In this document: piece after piece, positions 33,727 through 42,743 of the stretch | How the letters are laid out: each line of letters starts with the position of its first letter | How positions within the stretch are numbered: the stretch's first letter is position 1 | Program-made: the position numbers and the translations under genes | Notes under the pieces: generated by a model | Databases searched by the model: none | What the model saw: only the letters and a program-made list of their open reading frames with translations | Told to the model about the DNA's origin: nothing | Origin: Pseudomonas sp. SORT22 | Lineage (GTDB): Bacteria > Pseudomonadota > Gammaproteobacteria > Pseudomonadales > Pseudomonadaceae | DNA length: 64,000 nt | Reading direction: 5' to 3' | Assembly (NCBI RefSeq): GCF_018417635.1 | Contig: NZ_CP071007.1 | Coordinates: 3,348,501 to 3,412,500 of the forward strand

Positions 33727-34677
33727 TCAGGCCGCTTCGACCCTGACCCAGTAGCGGCTGAACTGGCGAATACGCACCGGCAAGGTGCTGCTCAGGTTGG
33801 CGAGAATAGGGTCGCTGTTGGCCAACTGGAAGGCCCCGGAAATTCTCAGGCCGGCCACCGCCGGGTGGCACCCCAGGTGCCCGGGGCGGTAGCGCTGCAA
33901 TTCGTTGATAAAGTCGTCCAGGCGCCAGTCGTGCACCACCAGCAGGTCGCGCAGCCAGGCGTCGGCCTCGGGGTTGGCGGGCTGCAACGGGCTGATGCTG
34001 GCGCGCTCAAAGCTCAGTTGCTGGCCGGCCTCGACCCGCACGGGGGTGAGCAGATCAGCGCTGCAACGCACTTGCACGGCATGCTCCTGCACGCTCACCC
34101 GGGTGCGCCCGGCGTCGCGGCGTACGATAAAACGCGTGCCCAGCGCGCGAATGCTGCCTTCGCCGGTATGCACGATGAAGGGCCGGGCCAGGGCATCTTT
34201 TGCCGTTTCGATGAGGATCTCGCCGCTGAGCAGGCGCAGTTCGCGCAGCTGCCCGCTGTAGTGAATATCCACCGCGGTAGCGGTGTTCAGGTGCAACTGG
34301 CTGCCATCCTGCAGGCCTATGCTGCGCCGCTCGCCGGTGCCGGTGCGCTGGTCGGCGATCAAGGCCGGCAACGGCGTGGTCTGCCAGGCCAGGGTCCCTG
34401 CCCCGCCCGCGGCCAGCAGCAGCGACAGCACCTTGAGCACTTCGCGGCGCTTGGCCTGGGCGCTGGCCAGCAGCGGCCGGGCAACGCCAGCACTGACCTG
34501 AGCAAAGGTGCCTTGTACCCGCTGCAAGCGCTCCCAGGCCTGGCGGTGGCGCGGATCACCGGCCAGCCACTGTTGGTGGGCAAGGCGGGTAGCCGGGTCT
34601 GGCGCTTCGCAGCGCAGTTCGACGAACCAGTGGGCGGCCGCTTCGAGGGTGGCGCGATCCAGGCGCTGGGCGCTCAC
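33727..34677 (-). CDS. fecR: FecR family anti-sigma / signal-transducing protein
   Basis: A 316-residue inner-membrane protein. The N-terminal cytoplasmic FecR_N domain (DUF4880-like: AAHWFVELRCEAPDPATRLAHQQWLAGDPRHRQAWERLQ) contacts the sigma factor. It is followed by one membrane helix (about 90-110) and a periplasmic FecR domain (GTGERRSIGLQDGSQLHLNTATAVDI) that meets the STN domain of the receptor. It begins 3 bases after fecI and precedes the receptor gene, forming a complete cell-surface signalling unit. Confidence 0.93.
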   Translation of the reverse strand: MSAQRLDRATLEAAAHWFVELRCEAPDPATRLAHQQWLAGDPRHRQAWERLQRVQGTFAQVSAGVARPLLASAQAKRREVLKVLSLLLAAGGAGTLAWQTTPLPALIADQRTGTGERRSIGLQDGSQLHLNTATAVDIHYSGQLRELRLLSGEILIETAKDALARPFIVHTGEGSIRALGTRFIVRRDAGRTRVSVQEHAVQVRCSADLLTPVRVEAGQQLSFERASISPLQPANPEADAWLRDLLVVHDWRLDDFINELQRYRPGHLGCHPAVAGLRISGAFQLANSDPILANLSSTLPVRIRQFSRYWVRVEAA

Positions 34678-34680
34678 CGC

Positions 34681-35190
34681 TCAGTCCTCGGCCAGCAGCA
34701 GGCAATGGGTCAGGGCGCGCACGGCGTGTTTCTTCACCGTGTTGACCGCGAGGTTCTGGCGCCGGGCGATTTCCACGTAGCTCAGGCCGTCGAGCTGGGC
34801 CATGAGAAAGATCTCGCGGGTCTTGCGCCCCAGACCGTCAAGCATGGCGTCGATTTCCATCAGCGTCTCGATCACCAGGGCGCGGGTTTCCGGCGAGATG
34901 TCGAGCAGCTCCGGGCGTGCGGCGAGGGTTTCGAGGTAGGCCTGCTCCAGTGCGCGGCGGCGGAACAGGTCGATCATCAGGCTGCGCGCGACGGTGCTCA
35001 GGTAGGCCCGTGGCTCACGCAATTCCGGGGCCTTGCGCTGGGTCATGACGCGGATGAAGGTGTCCTGGGCGAGGTCCGCGGCATGCTCGCGGCAGCCCAG
35101 GCGCTTGCGCAGCCAGCCGCACAGCCACGGGTGATGCGCCTCATACAGCGTGTGAACAGCGAGTTGCAGCGAAGGGTCAGCGCTGGACAT
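34681..35190 (-). CDS. fecI: ECF sigma factor, FecI type
   Basis: A 169-residue iron-starvation sigma factor with region 2 (about 10-80: YEAHHPWLCGWLRKRLGCREHAADLAQDTFIRVM) and region 4 (about 110-160: LDGLGRKTREIFLMAQLDGLSYVEIARRQNLAVNTVKKH). It is expected to drive the downstream TonB receptor once FecR is relieved. A Fur-like palindrome lies 28 bases upstream of the start, so transcription should be iron-repressed. Confidence 0.94.
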   Translation of the reverse strand: MSSADPSLQLAVHTLYEAHHPWLCGWLRKRLGCREHAADLAQDTFIRVMTQRKAPELREPRAYLSTVARSLMIDLFRRRALEQAYLETLAARPELLDISPETRALVIETLMEIDAMLDGLGRKTREIFLMAQLDGLSYVEIARRQNLAVNTVKKHAVRALTHCLLLAED

Positions 35191-35217
35191 GGAGGCGGCC
35201 TGGGCAAAGTTATCTGG

Positions 35218-35236
35218 TAATGAATCTCATTCATTA
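35218..35236. promoter_or_regulatory. Fur box upstream of fecI
   Basis: TAATGAAT-CTC-ATTCATTA is a perfect 8-3-8 palindrome of 19 bp, the length and base composition of a Fur site, 28 bases before the fecI start. It overlaps the stop codon of the MFS gene (35227-35229), so the operator is partly coding. Fur repression of the fecI-fecR unit is the standard arrangement in Pseudomonas. Confidence 0.75.
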
Positions 35237-36417
35237 TAGTTAGATCCAAATTTGCCAGGCAAGCCGCAATGCAGTTGCCGCTCCACCCACCAGGACAGCG
35301 GCAGGGTCAGCAGCAGGAGTGCCGCCAGGCTGATCACCGCCGTGGTGATGCCGGCGCTATCGCCAACAGCGCCAAACACCACCGGTGCCAGGGCGCCGCC
35401 GCCGATGGTGCCGGTGTAGAACAGGGCAAAGGCCTGGTCGCGCCTGCCCGCCCCCGCCAGCTCCGGCACCACGCCGTAGAGCACCGACGAGGTGCCATTG
35501 AGCACCAGGCCCAACAGCGGCAACAGCACCAGCATCGGCGTCAGCGGCAGGTACAGCATCGACACGATCAGCAGCGCAGTGAGCGACTCGGTGCACCACA
35601 CGGTTTTCATCATGCCGATACGTGCGCCCAGGTAGCCGCACAGCAGCTTGCCGAAGGCGCCGCCGACGAACAGCAGCATCAGCGCCAGGCCGATACCGGC
35701 GGAGCCTGCGCCCTTGGCTTGCAGCAGAAACGGCAGAAAGGTGAGAAAGCCCATGCGTACCGCACTGTCGAGGGTGCCGGTGAGCAGCAAGGCGGCCAGG
35801 CCGCTGGCGGAGTCGCTGCCAACAGCAATCACTGCTTTGCGCACGCCCGGCGCCGCCGACGGCTGCGGCGCGATCAGCCACCAGAGCAGCGCAGCGGCCG
35901 CAAGGCCAAGGATGCCCAGCACGGTGACGCTGGTTTGCCAGCTGGTCACCACCAGCAACAGGCCGACTCCGGCGGGCACCAGCATCTTGCCGATATCACC
36001 GGCAAAGTTGTAGTGCGCCAGCGCCTCCTTGACCTCGCCGCCGGCCTCATGACTATCGCTGACCAACGACGATGCCAGCGGGTGCTGGGTACTGGCACCG
36101 AGGCCGCCCAGCAACAAGGCGAACAGCAGCATACCCAGGCCCCCGGCCTGGCCAGCCACCAGGTAGGCCAGCCCGGCCAGGGCGGTGCCGCCGACCAGCA
36201 GACGCTCACGGCCCCAGCGTTTTGCCGCGCGGCTGGCCAGCAATTGCAGGCCAGCCATCATCCCGGCGTAGGCGCCACGCAGCAGGCCGACCTGGGCGAA
36301 GCTCAGGGCAAACTGCGCCTGCCACAGCGGCAGCAAGACGTAGATGACATCGGTGAGGCCGTCGTGCACGGCGTGGGCCATGCTGGCGGCAATCAGTGAA
36401 CGACGGCGGGTGGTCAT
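35227..36417 (-). CDS. MFS transporter (Fsr-like)
   Basis: A 396-residue inner-membrane major facilitator with about twelve helices. The start SLIAASMAHAVHDGLTDVIYVLLPLWQ and the loop ASRAAKRWGRERLLV resemble the fosmidomycin-resistance (Fsr) group. It probably exports a small molecule; the substrate is unknown. It is followed by fecI in the same direction, with the Fur palindrome sitting on its 3' end, so it is likely a separate unit. The C-terminal tail (GLPGKFGSNYNE) is partly encoded by that palindrome. Confidence 0.85.
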   Translation of the reverse strand: MTTRRRSLIAASMAHAVHDGLTDVIYVLLPLWQAQFALSFAQVGLLRGAYAGMMAGLQLLASRAAKRWGRERLLVGGTALAGLAYLVAGQAGGLGMLLFALLLGGLGASTQHPLASSLVSDSHEAGGEVKEALAHYNFAGDIGKMLVPAGVGLLLVVTSWQTSVTVLGILGLAAAALLWWLIAPQPSAAPGVRKAVIAVGSDSASGLAALLLTGTLDSAVRMGFLTFLPFLLQAKGAGSAGIGLALMLLFVGGAFGKLLCGYLGARIGMMKTVWCTESLTALLIVSMLYLPLTPMLVLLPLLGLVLNGTSSVLYGVVPELAGAGRRDQAFALFYTGTIGGGALAPVVFGAVGDSAGITTAVISLAALLLLTLPLSWWVERQLHCGLPGKFGSNYNE

Positions 36418-36507
36418 GCATAAAGGCTCGGGCGGGAAGACCAGAGCCTTTATAGATCACGGTTTTTGCGTATGACCAATACCGTTTTCAGACCGATCGA
36501 TACCGGT

Positions 36508-38412
36508 TCAGTACACCGCCCCCACCGGATAGACAAAGGCATTGACGTCATAGAACGGCGTACGCTGGTAGAACCAGTGCAAGCGTGCGCTGGGGCTGGC
36601 GGCGAAGGCCTTGTCACCCTTGAGCTTGCTGTCGAACTCGGCCTTGAGCTCGGGGCTTTCGGCGAGCATCTTGCGCGCCATCGGCTCCATCACGTATTCC
36701 TCCGGTTCTTCCGCCGCCACCAGGGTCGCATTGAAAAAGCCCCAGGCCCAGAACGAGTCGGGGCTTTCGGGGTACAGCAAATTGACCGCCAGCACGCCCA
36801 GCGGCTGGTCGGTATCGATCACCACCGAGCCGGCCGGGAAGGTCTGCAAGCGCTCCAGCGGCTTGGCCACGCCACTGACCAGCAAGCGCCCTTCGTAGCC
36901 CGGGATCTGGTTGACCTGGGTGCGATCGGGCTCGAAGCCCCCCGCCACTTTTACCTGGTCCATGCGATACAGGGTGACGGCAATCGGCGTCGGCTTGTCG
37001 AGGGTGGTCATGTGGATGCCATGGGCCTTGAGCCGGGCAATCACCTCGCGCCACTGGCCCGGCACCACATACTGTTTAGGCCGTTTGACCACCAGGTCGG
37101 GCTCGGTGTTGCCCGTCACCGGCACGCTGAGCTTCTTCGGCGTGTTGCTCCAGACGAGGGTCCTGGCACCGGTGATCGGCGACTGCTCATAGCGGTAGTC
37201 ACCGACAGTAAAGGCGGTGCTCTGGGCCTTGCCCGGTTTCCAGGTGAGGGTCACCTGCTCCTGGGCTTCGAGGCGTTCGCGGTCCTGGCGGATGGCTTCG
37301 CCAAGCGACGTGGCCTGATCGCCAATCACCTGGAACATGCTCTTGAGCATCACGTAGTTGCCCAGCACCTGGGTTTGATACGGGTGCAAGGCGTGCTGCT
37401 CGATGAGGATCGACGGCACGTTGCGGATGTCGCCGTACTGGTTGGAAAAGCGCGCGTAGTCGGTGCGGTACGGGTAGTAACCCTGGGTCGGGTCCTGGTT
37501 GCTGTTGAGGCTGATGCATTCATGCACCACATGGCCGTCGGCCTCCAGCGCCTGGTACACCGGTGCGCGCATGACCTTGTCGATCCAGGCGCTGCTGGCC
37601 GGCGACCAGCCGTTGCCGTTGTGGCAATAGGAGCTGTCGTAGGGGTACATGGCGCCGTCGGTGGAATGGGTGTCGGCAAAAAAGCTCAGCTGGTAGGTGT
37701 TGAACACCCAGGCGACGTTGCGGATCTCGGCGCTGTCGAGCTTGGTGAAATCGCGGTTGAGGTTGTAGTTCAGGCCGTTGACCCGCCAGCCGGTTTCATC
37801 CGGGCCGTTCTGGTTGATGCGCCCGTAGGCGCTGCGGCGCAGGTCGCCGTCGACATTGACGGTGGGAATGAAAAGGATGTTGACCTTCTCCAGTAACGCA
37901 GCCAGCGGTTTGTCGCCAGTGGTCATGTCGCGCAGGAGCATGAACATCGCGTCCTTGCCATTGGCTTCGCCGGGGTGAATCTGGGCTTCGACGAAAATCG
38001 TCGGCTTGCCCGACTCGTTGAGCCCGGCCGGCGACTTGTCGACCTCAAGGGAAGCGATGGCCATCAGCATCGGGTGGCCTTCGGCGCTTTTCTCCGGCAG
38101 GTCGTTGAGCACGATGCTGCCCCCGGAGGCGGCGGCCAGGCGGGTCATGTAGGCACGGGTTTCGTCGTAGTTGCTGGTCTGGCGAAATTCGCTCGCCTCG
38201 GCCTGGGTGATCAGCGGGTTGTCCGGCCTGGCCAGGTAACGGGTGCTGGCCAGGGTCTGGGCGAACATCGCTGGCAGGATGCGCTGCTTGGCAGCCGGGG
38301 AATACAGGCTATCGTCGATATACGACGGCGCGCTGGGCAACGCCGCCGGGGCTTGCACGGCAGCGCCCAGCAACAGCGCGACAACGAGGGGCTGCAAAAG
38401 CGGGTGTTTCAT
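36508..38412 (-). CDS. M14 family zinc carboxypeptidase, secreted
   Basis: A 634-residue exported metallopeptidase with a signal peptide (VVALLLGAAVQAPAALP). The M14 zinc site is visible as IHPGEANGKDA (His and Glu ligands) with the third ligand in FFADTHSTDG. A family Arg lies in NYNLNRDF, and a candidate catalytic Glu in VPSILIEQHAL. It is longer than classical carboxypeptidases, with a C-terminal extension of about 200 residues of unknown fold. It probably trims peptides in the periplasm or medium. It stands alone between the MFS gene and the AraC regulator. Confidence 0.9.
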   Translation of the reverse strand: MKHPLLQPLVVALLLGAAVQAPAALPSAPSYIDDSLYSPAAKQRILPAMFAQTLASTRYLARPDNPLITQAEASEFRQTSNYDETRAYMTRLAAASGGSIVLNDLPEKSAEGHPMLMAIASLEVDKSPAGLNESGKPTIFVEAQIHPGEANGKDAMFMLLRDMTTGDKPLAALLEKVNILFIPTVNVDGDLRRSAYGRINQNGPDETGWRVNGLNYNLNRDFTKLDSAEIRNVAWVFNTYQLSFFADTHSTDGAMYPYDSSYCHNGNGWSPASSAWIDKVMRAPVYQALEADGHVVHECISLNSNQDPTQGYYPYRTDYARFSNQYGDIRNVPSILIEQHALHPYQTQVLGNYVMLKSMFQVIGDQATSLGEAIRQDRERLEAQEQVTLTWKPGKAQSTAFTVGDYRYEQSPITGARTLVWSNTPKKLSVPVTGNTEPDLVVKRPKQYVVPGQWREVIARLKAHGIHMTTLDKPTPIAVTLYRMDQVKVAGGFEPDRTQVNQIPGYEGRLLVSGVAKPLERLQTFPAGSVVIDTDQPLGVLAVNLLYPESPDSFWAWGFFNATLVAAEEPEEYVMEPMARKMLAESPELKAEFDSKLKGDKAFAASPSARLHWFYQRTPFYDVNAFVYPVGAVY

Positions 38413-38485
38413 GATCGATCCCTGTCATGAGAGGCAGGTGCCCACCTTAAACCACAATGTGTAAGCAGACGAGAGCCAGGCCGGG

Positions 38486-39379
38486 TCACAGATACGGCTG
38501 TTCTTCCCCCGGGCTGCGCTGGAAATGGCGCTTGTACTCGCGGCTGAACTGCGAGGTGCTCTGGTAGCCCACCCGGTGCGCCGCCTGGGCCACGCCCATG
38601 CCCTCACCGATCAGCATCTGCTGGGCCTTGAGCAAGCGCAGGCGCTTGAGGTACTGCATCGGCGACAGCAAGGTGCTGCGCTTGAAGTGCTCGTGAAAGG
38701 TCGAGGCGCTCATGTTCGCGCACGCCGCCAGCGCTTCGACGCTCAGCGGTTCGGCATAGTGCTCGCGCAAGTAGCTGAGCGCCGCCGCGATGCGGGCAAA
38801 GTGGCCCTGCTGCTCGACCAGTGCCCGCAACACCCCGGCCTGCGGCCCGCGCAAGGCCACATACAGCACCTCCCGCACCCGCGCCTGGCCCATTACCTGG
38901 CAGTCCAGCGGGTCGAGCAGGCAGCGCAGCAAACGCTCGACGCTGTCGCGCATGGCCTCATCCAGCGCCGCCGAGGTCATCGACTCCGGGGTTTGCGCCG
39001 TGATCGCCCGGTCTGGCGCCAGGCCCATGCTCTGCACCAGCTCCCCGAGCACGCCGCGGTCGATGGCCACCGACACCCCCAGCAGTGGCTCCTGCTCGGT
39101 GGCGAAGGTCTCGCACATGAACGGCACCGACAGCGCCTGCACCAGGTAATGCCCGGCGCCGTATTCCAGGGTACGCGGCCCAAGGCGCGCCAGCTTGCTG
39201 CCCTGGGCGAGGATCATCAGGCTCGGTTCGTAAATCTGCGGGCTGCTGGCCACGTAGTGACTGGCCGACAGCACCTGCACCTGGGCAAGTGGCGTGTCGA
39301 CAAAACCCGGGCGCAGCGCCAGGGAGCGGATCAGGGTACAGAGGGTGGCGTTGGCATCGGAGTGGCGAGTGAGCTGCAT
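38486..39379 (-). CDS. AraC family transcriptional regulator
   Basis: A 297-residue regulator. The N-terminal AraC_N domain (SASHYVASSPQIYEPSLMILAQGSKLARLG) is followed by two C-terminal helix-turn-helices (LSVEALAACANMSASTFHEHFK and IGEGMGVAQAAHRVGYQSTSQFSREYKRHF). The ATG at 39379 gives the family length; an upstream in-frame start would add 51 residues of no known domain. It is divergent from the zinc alcohol dehydrogenase, the usual partner of this AraC subgroup, which it probably activates in response to aldehydes. Confidence 0.9.
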   Translation of the reverse strand: MQLTRHSDANATLCTLIRSLALRPGFVDTPLAQVQVLSASHYVASSPQIYEPSLMILAQGSKLARLGPRTLEYGAGHYLVQALSVPFMCETFATEQEPLLGVSVAIDRGVLGELVQSMGLAPDRAITAQTPESMTSAALDEAMRDSVERLLRCLLDPLDCQVMGQARVREVLYVALRGPQAGVLRALVEQQGHFARIAAALSYLREHYAEPLSVEALAACANMSASTFHEHFKRSTLLSPMQYLKRLRLLKAQQMLIGEGMGVAQAAHRVGYQSTSQFSREYKRHFQRSPGEEQPYL

Positions 39380-39468
39380 GAAAAACCGCACGGAGGATTG
39401 GACACTGACATCATCGCAGCTTCGCGGCCAGGCGCCAGAGTCCGGCGACCAAGTACGGAGTTTTAGGC

Positions 39469-39549
39469 ATGACTGGCGGAGGAATGACGATAGGCGAGCC
39501 GACGCTGGATGCGCAGAATGCGCAGCCTTCACCGATCACCGTTTATTGA
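39469..39549 (+). CDS. Possible 26-aa upstream ORF before the alcohol dehydrogenase
   Basis: An ATG-started ORF (MTGGGMTIGEPTLDAQNAQP...) with GGAG nine bases upstream. It ends in TGA six bases before the dehydrogenase ATG, and its stop overlaps that gene's GAGG ribosome site. It could couple translation of the dehydrogenase to a leader, or be fortuitous. No recognisable domain. Confidence 0.3.
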   Translation: MTGGGMTIGEPTLDAQNAQPSPITVY

Positions 39550-39555
39550 GGCCCT

Positions 39556-40608
39556 ATGTACACAGCCATCGGTTACGCCGCCCAGTCCGCCACCACGCCC
39601 CTGGCGCCCATGACCTTCCAGCGCCGCAGCCCGCGCGCCGACGATGTGGCGATCGAGATCCTCTACTGTGGCGTGTGCCACTCCGACATACACCAGGCCC
39701 GCAACGAGTGGGGCATCGCCGTGTATCCGCTGATGCCCGGCCACGAGATCGTCGGCAAGGTCACCGCCGTCGGCGCCAAGGTCAGCCGCTATCAGGTCGG
39801 TGACCTGGTGGGCGTGGGCTGCATGGTCGACTCCTGCCGCCACTGCGAAGCCTGCCAGGCGGACCTGGAGCAATACTGCCTGCAAGGCCCGACCATGACC
39901 TACGCCACCCCCGACCGGGTCGACGGCAGCAACACCATGGGCGGTTACTCCAGCAGCATCGTGGTCAGCGAGCACTTTGTCGTGCGCATTCCACAAGGCC
40001 TGGACTTGCCCAGCGCGGCGCCGATCCTCTGTGCCGGCATCACCACCTACTCACCGCTCAAGCATTACGGGGTCAAGCCCGGTGACCGCGTGGGCATTCT
40101 CGGCATGGGCGGCCTGGGCCATATGGGCATCAAATTCGCCAAGGCCATGGGCGCCGAAGTCACCCTCTTCACCCGCTCGCCGGCCAAGGCCGAAGAAGCC
40201 CGGCGCCAGGGGGCTGACCACGTGATCGTGTCCACCGATGAGGCGCAGATGCGCGCCGCGGCCGAGCGTTTCGATTTTCTTCTCGACACCATTCCGGTCC
40301 AGCACGACCTCAACCCCTACCTGCAGACCTTGAAGTTCGACGGCGTACACATTCTCGTCGGCCTGATCGAGCCGGTCGACCCGGCGCTGCACGCCGCCAA
40401 CCTGGTAATGAAGCGCCGGGTGCTGGCCGGCTCGCTGATCGGCGGCATCGCCGAAACCCAGGAAGTGCTGGAGTTCTGCGCCGAGCACGGCATCAGCTGC
40501 GACATCGAGATGCTCGATATCGGTAACATCAACGAAGCCTTCAGCCGCATGATCGCCGGCGATGTGAAGTACCGCTTCGTCATCGACATGGCCACGCTCA
40601 AGGCCTGA
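39556..40608 (+). CDS. Zinc-dependent NAD(P) alcohol dehydrogenase (YahK/CAD-like)
   Basis: A 350-residue cytoplasmic aldehyde reductase of the cinnamyl-alcohol-dehydrogenase-like group. It has the catalytic zinc site CGVCHSD with PGHEIVG, the structural zinc site CRHCEACQADLEQYC, and the Rossmann motif GMGGLGHMGI. It reduces a range of aldehydes with NADPH in E. coli YahK. It is divergent from an AraC_N-type regulator. Its stop lies in a short palindrome shared with the convergent DUF2199 gene. Confidence 0.93.
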   Translation: MYTAIGYAAQSATTPLAPMTFQRRSPRADDVAIEILYCGVCHSDIHQARNEWGIAVYPLMPGHEIVGKVTAVGAKVSRYQVGDLVGVGCMVDSCRHCEACQADLEQYCLQGPTMTYATPDRVDGSNTMGGYSSSIVVSEHFVVRIPQGLDLPSAAPILCAGITTYSPLKHYGVKPGDRVGILGMGGLGHMGIKFAKAMGAEVTLFTRSPAKAEEARRQGADHVIVSTDEAQMRAAAERFDFLLDTIPVQHDLNPYLQTLKFDGVHILVGLIEPVDPALHAANLVMKRRVLAGSLIGGIAETQEVLEFCAEHGISCDIEMLDIGNINEAFSRMIAGDVKYRFVIDMATLKA

Positions 40609-40619
40609 GCCTGTCAGGC
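40603..40619. terminator. Short palindrome shared by two convergent stops
   Basis: GCCTGA-GCCTG-TCAGGC is a perfect 6-5-6 inverted repeat. The TGA of the dehydrogenase is in the left arm and the stop of the DUF2199 gene in the right arm. It is too short and lacks U tracts, so at most it is a weak bidirectional terminator. Confidence 0.3.
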
Positions 40620-41099
40620 AAACACCTGGCTGTACTCGTGGGCGCGGTGCAGGGAAATGCCCTTGGCCTGCTCCACCGCCAATGGGTGGCTGCTGGCGGC
40701 CAGGGTCACGCTGGGGCGCGAGGTCGGGCCGCTCAACTGCAACCGGCCTTCAAGCCCCAGGGTTTCTGCCAGGGTCGGAATACTGTTGGCCAGGCGCACG
40801 GCAAAAGGCGGCTCGGCGGCCTGGTGCTCATCGCGCCAGAGCTCGCAGACGCGCTCGAAATCCGTCGGCTGCAGTTCGACCCAGATACCGATGCAGTAAC
40901 TATCGTTGATTTGCGCCACGGCCAGCGGCAACAGTGCCCGCAAAAAAAACCGCTCGCCGGCGATCACGCACCAGTCGTTGCTTTCCCTGACCTTGCTCTG
41001 GCGTTCCTCGGCGGCTAGCGCGAACAGCGCATCCGGGCGCCGAAACGCAAGTTCCCCCAGTTCATCGCCGTGGTCGTTACCGCACTGACTGCACATCAT
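40614..41099 (-). CDS. DUF2199 domain protein
   Basis: A 161-residue cytoplasmic protein of unknown function. The N-terminal MMCSQCGNDHGDELGELAF with its C-x-x-C pair and the following SNDWCVIAGERFFLRALLPLAV and GIWVELQPTDFERVCELW segments fit the DUF2199 family. The ATG at 41099 has AGGAGG eight bases upstream; a GTG six codons earlier overlaps that ribosome site and is rejected. It is convergent with the alcohol dehydrogenase. Confidence 0.82.
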   Translation of the reverse strand: MMCSQCGNDHGDELGELAFRRPDALFALAAEERQSKVRESNDWCVIAGERFFLRALLPLAVAQINDSYCIGIWVELQPTDFERVCELWRDEHQAAEPPFAVRLANSIPTLAETLGLEGRLQLSGPTSRPSVTLAASSHPLAVEQAKGISLHRAHEYSQVFA

Positions 41100-41287
41100 C
41101 AAAGCTGCCTCCTGCACCGGATTGATTGGTTAAGGGGCGCGACTCTAGCAGGCTCGCCGGGCAAAGTTGAGCTGCGGCTGATTGCCCCACCGGGTCTGGC
41201 AGCCGTTGTACTGGTCTAGGGTTAAGGGTTCAGCCGTTACACCCCATCTGAGCAGGACGTTCAGGTGCTGACTCAAAGGAGCCCCTC

Positions 41288-42037
41288 ATGGACGAGATCC
41301 CCCTGCTGCGCAAATGCCTCGGCTTGCTCTATAGCCTGGTCTGTTACCTGTTCTCCATGCTGGTGCTGGCGTACTTCGTGGGCTTTATCGGGCCCCTGGA
41401 AGTTCCCAAGGACATCAACTCCGGCCCGCCGACCGCCTGGTACTTCGCGGTGCCGATCAATGTGCTGCTGATCAGCCTGTTCGCCCTGCAGCACAGCGGC
41501 ATGGCGCGCAGGGGCTTCAAGCAGTTCTGGCTGCAATGGGTACCGGCGCCCATCGAGCGGGCCACCTATGTGCTGTTCAGCAGCCTGGCGCTGAGCCTGC
41601 TGTTCGTGCTCTGGCAACCGATTCCCCTGACCCTGTGGGATGTCCAGGCGCAACCGGCCCGCGGGCTGATCGAGGCGCTCTACTGGCTGGGCTGGATTAT
41701 CCTGGTGCTGGCCACCTTCCTGCTCAGCCACTTCGAACTGTTCGGCCTCAAGCAGGCGTTCGACGCCTTTCGCCCACACCCCGGCGAAGCCAGCGCCTTC
41801 AAGACCCCCTGGCTGTACCGGCTGGTGCGCCACCCGTTGTACCTGGGCTTTGTCATGAGCTTCTGGGCGACGCCGCACATGACGGTTGGCCACTTGCTGT
41901 TTGCCGGGGTGAGTACCTTGTACATCCTGATGGGCACGCTGCTGGAGGAGAAGGACCTGGTGCAGTTGTTTGGCGAGCAGTATCGGCAGTATCAGCGCAA
42001 GGTCGGGATGTTGTTGCCTTTTGTGGGGCGCAGATAG
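41288..42037 (+). CDS. mddA: Methanethiol S-methyltransferase
   Basis: A 249-residue integral membrane enzyme of the isoprenylcysteine-methyltransferase-like fold, which methylates methanethiol with SAM to give dimethyl sulfide. It has six or so hydrophobic segments, LFALQHSGMARRGFK in the first half, FELFGLKQAFDAFR, and the C-terminal SAM/thiol motif LYRLVRHPLYLGFVMSFWATPHM followed by EEKDLVQLFGEQYRQYQ. AAGGAG precedes the start. A monocistronic gene followed by a REP-type hairpin. It fits the sulfur theme of the window but is not linked to the cluster at 53-63 kb. Confidence 0.88.
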   Translation: MDEIPLLRKCLGLLYSLVCYLFSMLVLAYFVGFIGPLEVPKDINSGPPTAWYFAVPINVLLISLFALQHSGMARRGFKQFWLQWVPAPIERATYVLFSSLALSLLFVLWQPIPLTLWDVQAQPARGLIEALYWLGWIILVLATFLLSHFELFGLKQAFDAFRPHPGEASAFKTPWLYRLVRHPLYLGFVMSFWATPHMTVGHLLFAGVSTLYILMGTLLEEKDLVQLFGEQYRQYQRKVGMLLPFVGRR

Positions 42038-42040
42038 ATT

Positions 42041-42101
42041 GATCGCGGGGCAAGTCGAGGCGTCGCACCGCCGCTCCCACAGGATTGCGCGGCCCCGCGA
42101 T
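42041..42101. repeat. REP-type element and convergent-gene hairpin
   Basis: It starts with the REP sequence GATCGCGGGGCAAG and includes CCGCTCCCACAGG (42071-42083), with about 15 extra bases between the arms. The outer arms ATCGCGGGGC (42042-42051) and GCCCCGCGAT (42092-42101) are a perfect 10-bp inverted repeat. It fills the gap between mddA and the end of the urease operon and probably serves as a bidirectional terminator or mRNA 3' end. Confidence 0.7.
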
Positions 42102-42109
42102 GCTTTTGG

Positions 42110-42733
42110 CTACACCGACACTTTCAACATCCCCCGCTCGACAATGAAATCAATCACCCGCTGCAAGCCCTGCCCGGTCTTGAGGTTGGTAAAGGCCCAG
42201 GGCCGTTCCGGACGCATGCGCCAGGTGTCCTTTTCCATCACCTCCAGCGAAGCGCCGACATAAGGCGCCAGGTCGATCTTGTTGATCACCAGGAAATCCG
42301 ACTTGGTGATCCCCGGCCCGCCCTTGCGCGGGATCTTCTCGCCTTCGGCAACATCGATCACGTACACAGTGAGGTCGGCCAGCTCCGGGCTGAAGGTGGC
42401 GCTGAGGTTGTCGCCGCCGCTCTCGACGAAGATCACTTCGAGGTTGCCGAATTTGCGCGCCAGCTCTTCCACCGCCGCCAGGTTCATCGAGGCATCTTCG
42501 CGGATCGCGGTGTGCGGGCAGCCGCCGGTTTCCACTCCGACGATGCGCTCGGGGGCCAGGGCGCCGGCCTCGGTGAGGATGCGCTGGTCTTCCTTGGTGT
42601 AGATGTCGTTGGTTACCACGGCGATTTCATAGTGGTCGCGCATGGCCTTGCACAGCGCTTCAAGCAGCGCGGTCTTGCCGGAACCGACCGGGCCGCCGAC
42701 ACCAACGCGCAGGGGTTGCTGATAACTTTGCAT
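42110..42733 (-). CDS. ureG: Urease accessory GTPase
   Basis: A 207-residue SIMIBI GTPase that drives nickel insertion into urease together with UreD, UreF and UreE. It has the P-loop [16 protein letters not shown], the nickel-relay motif [16 protein letters not shown] (Cys-Pro-His), [13 protein letters not shown] and the guanine-specificity motif NKIDLAP. The start at 42733 is set by [14 protein letters not shown]; an upstream in-frame extension of 32 residues runs into ureF. It is the last gene of the urease operon. Confidence 0.97.
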   Translation of the reverse strand: MQSYQQPLRVGVGGPVGSGKTALLEALCKAMRDHYEIAVVTNDIYTKEDQRILTEAGALAPERIVGVETGGCPHTAIREDASMNLAAVEELARKFGNLEVIFVESGGDNLSATFSPELADLTVYVIDVAEGEKIPRKGGPGITKSDFLVINKIDLAPYVGASLEVMEKDTWRMRPERPWAFTNLKTGQGLQRVIDFIVERGMLKVSV

Positions 42734-42743
42734 GGGGCTTTCC

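Noticed and set aside
36418..36507. Repeated ATACCG motifs between the MFS and M14 genes
   Set aside because: Imperfect and uneven spacing; no convincing operator or promoter could be drawn from them.
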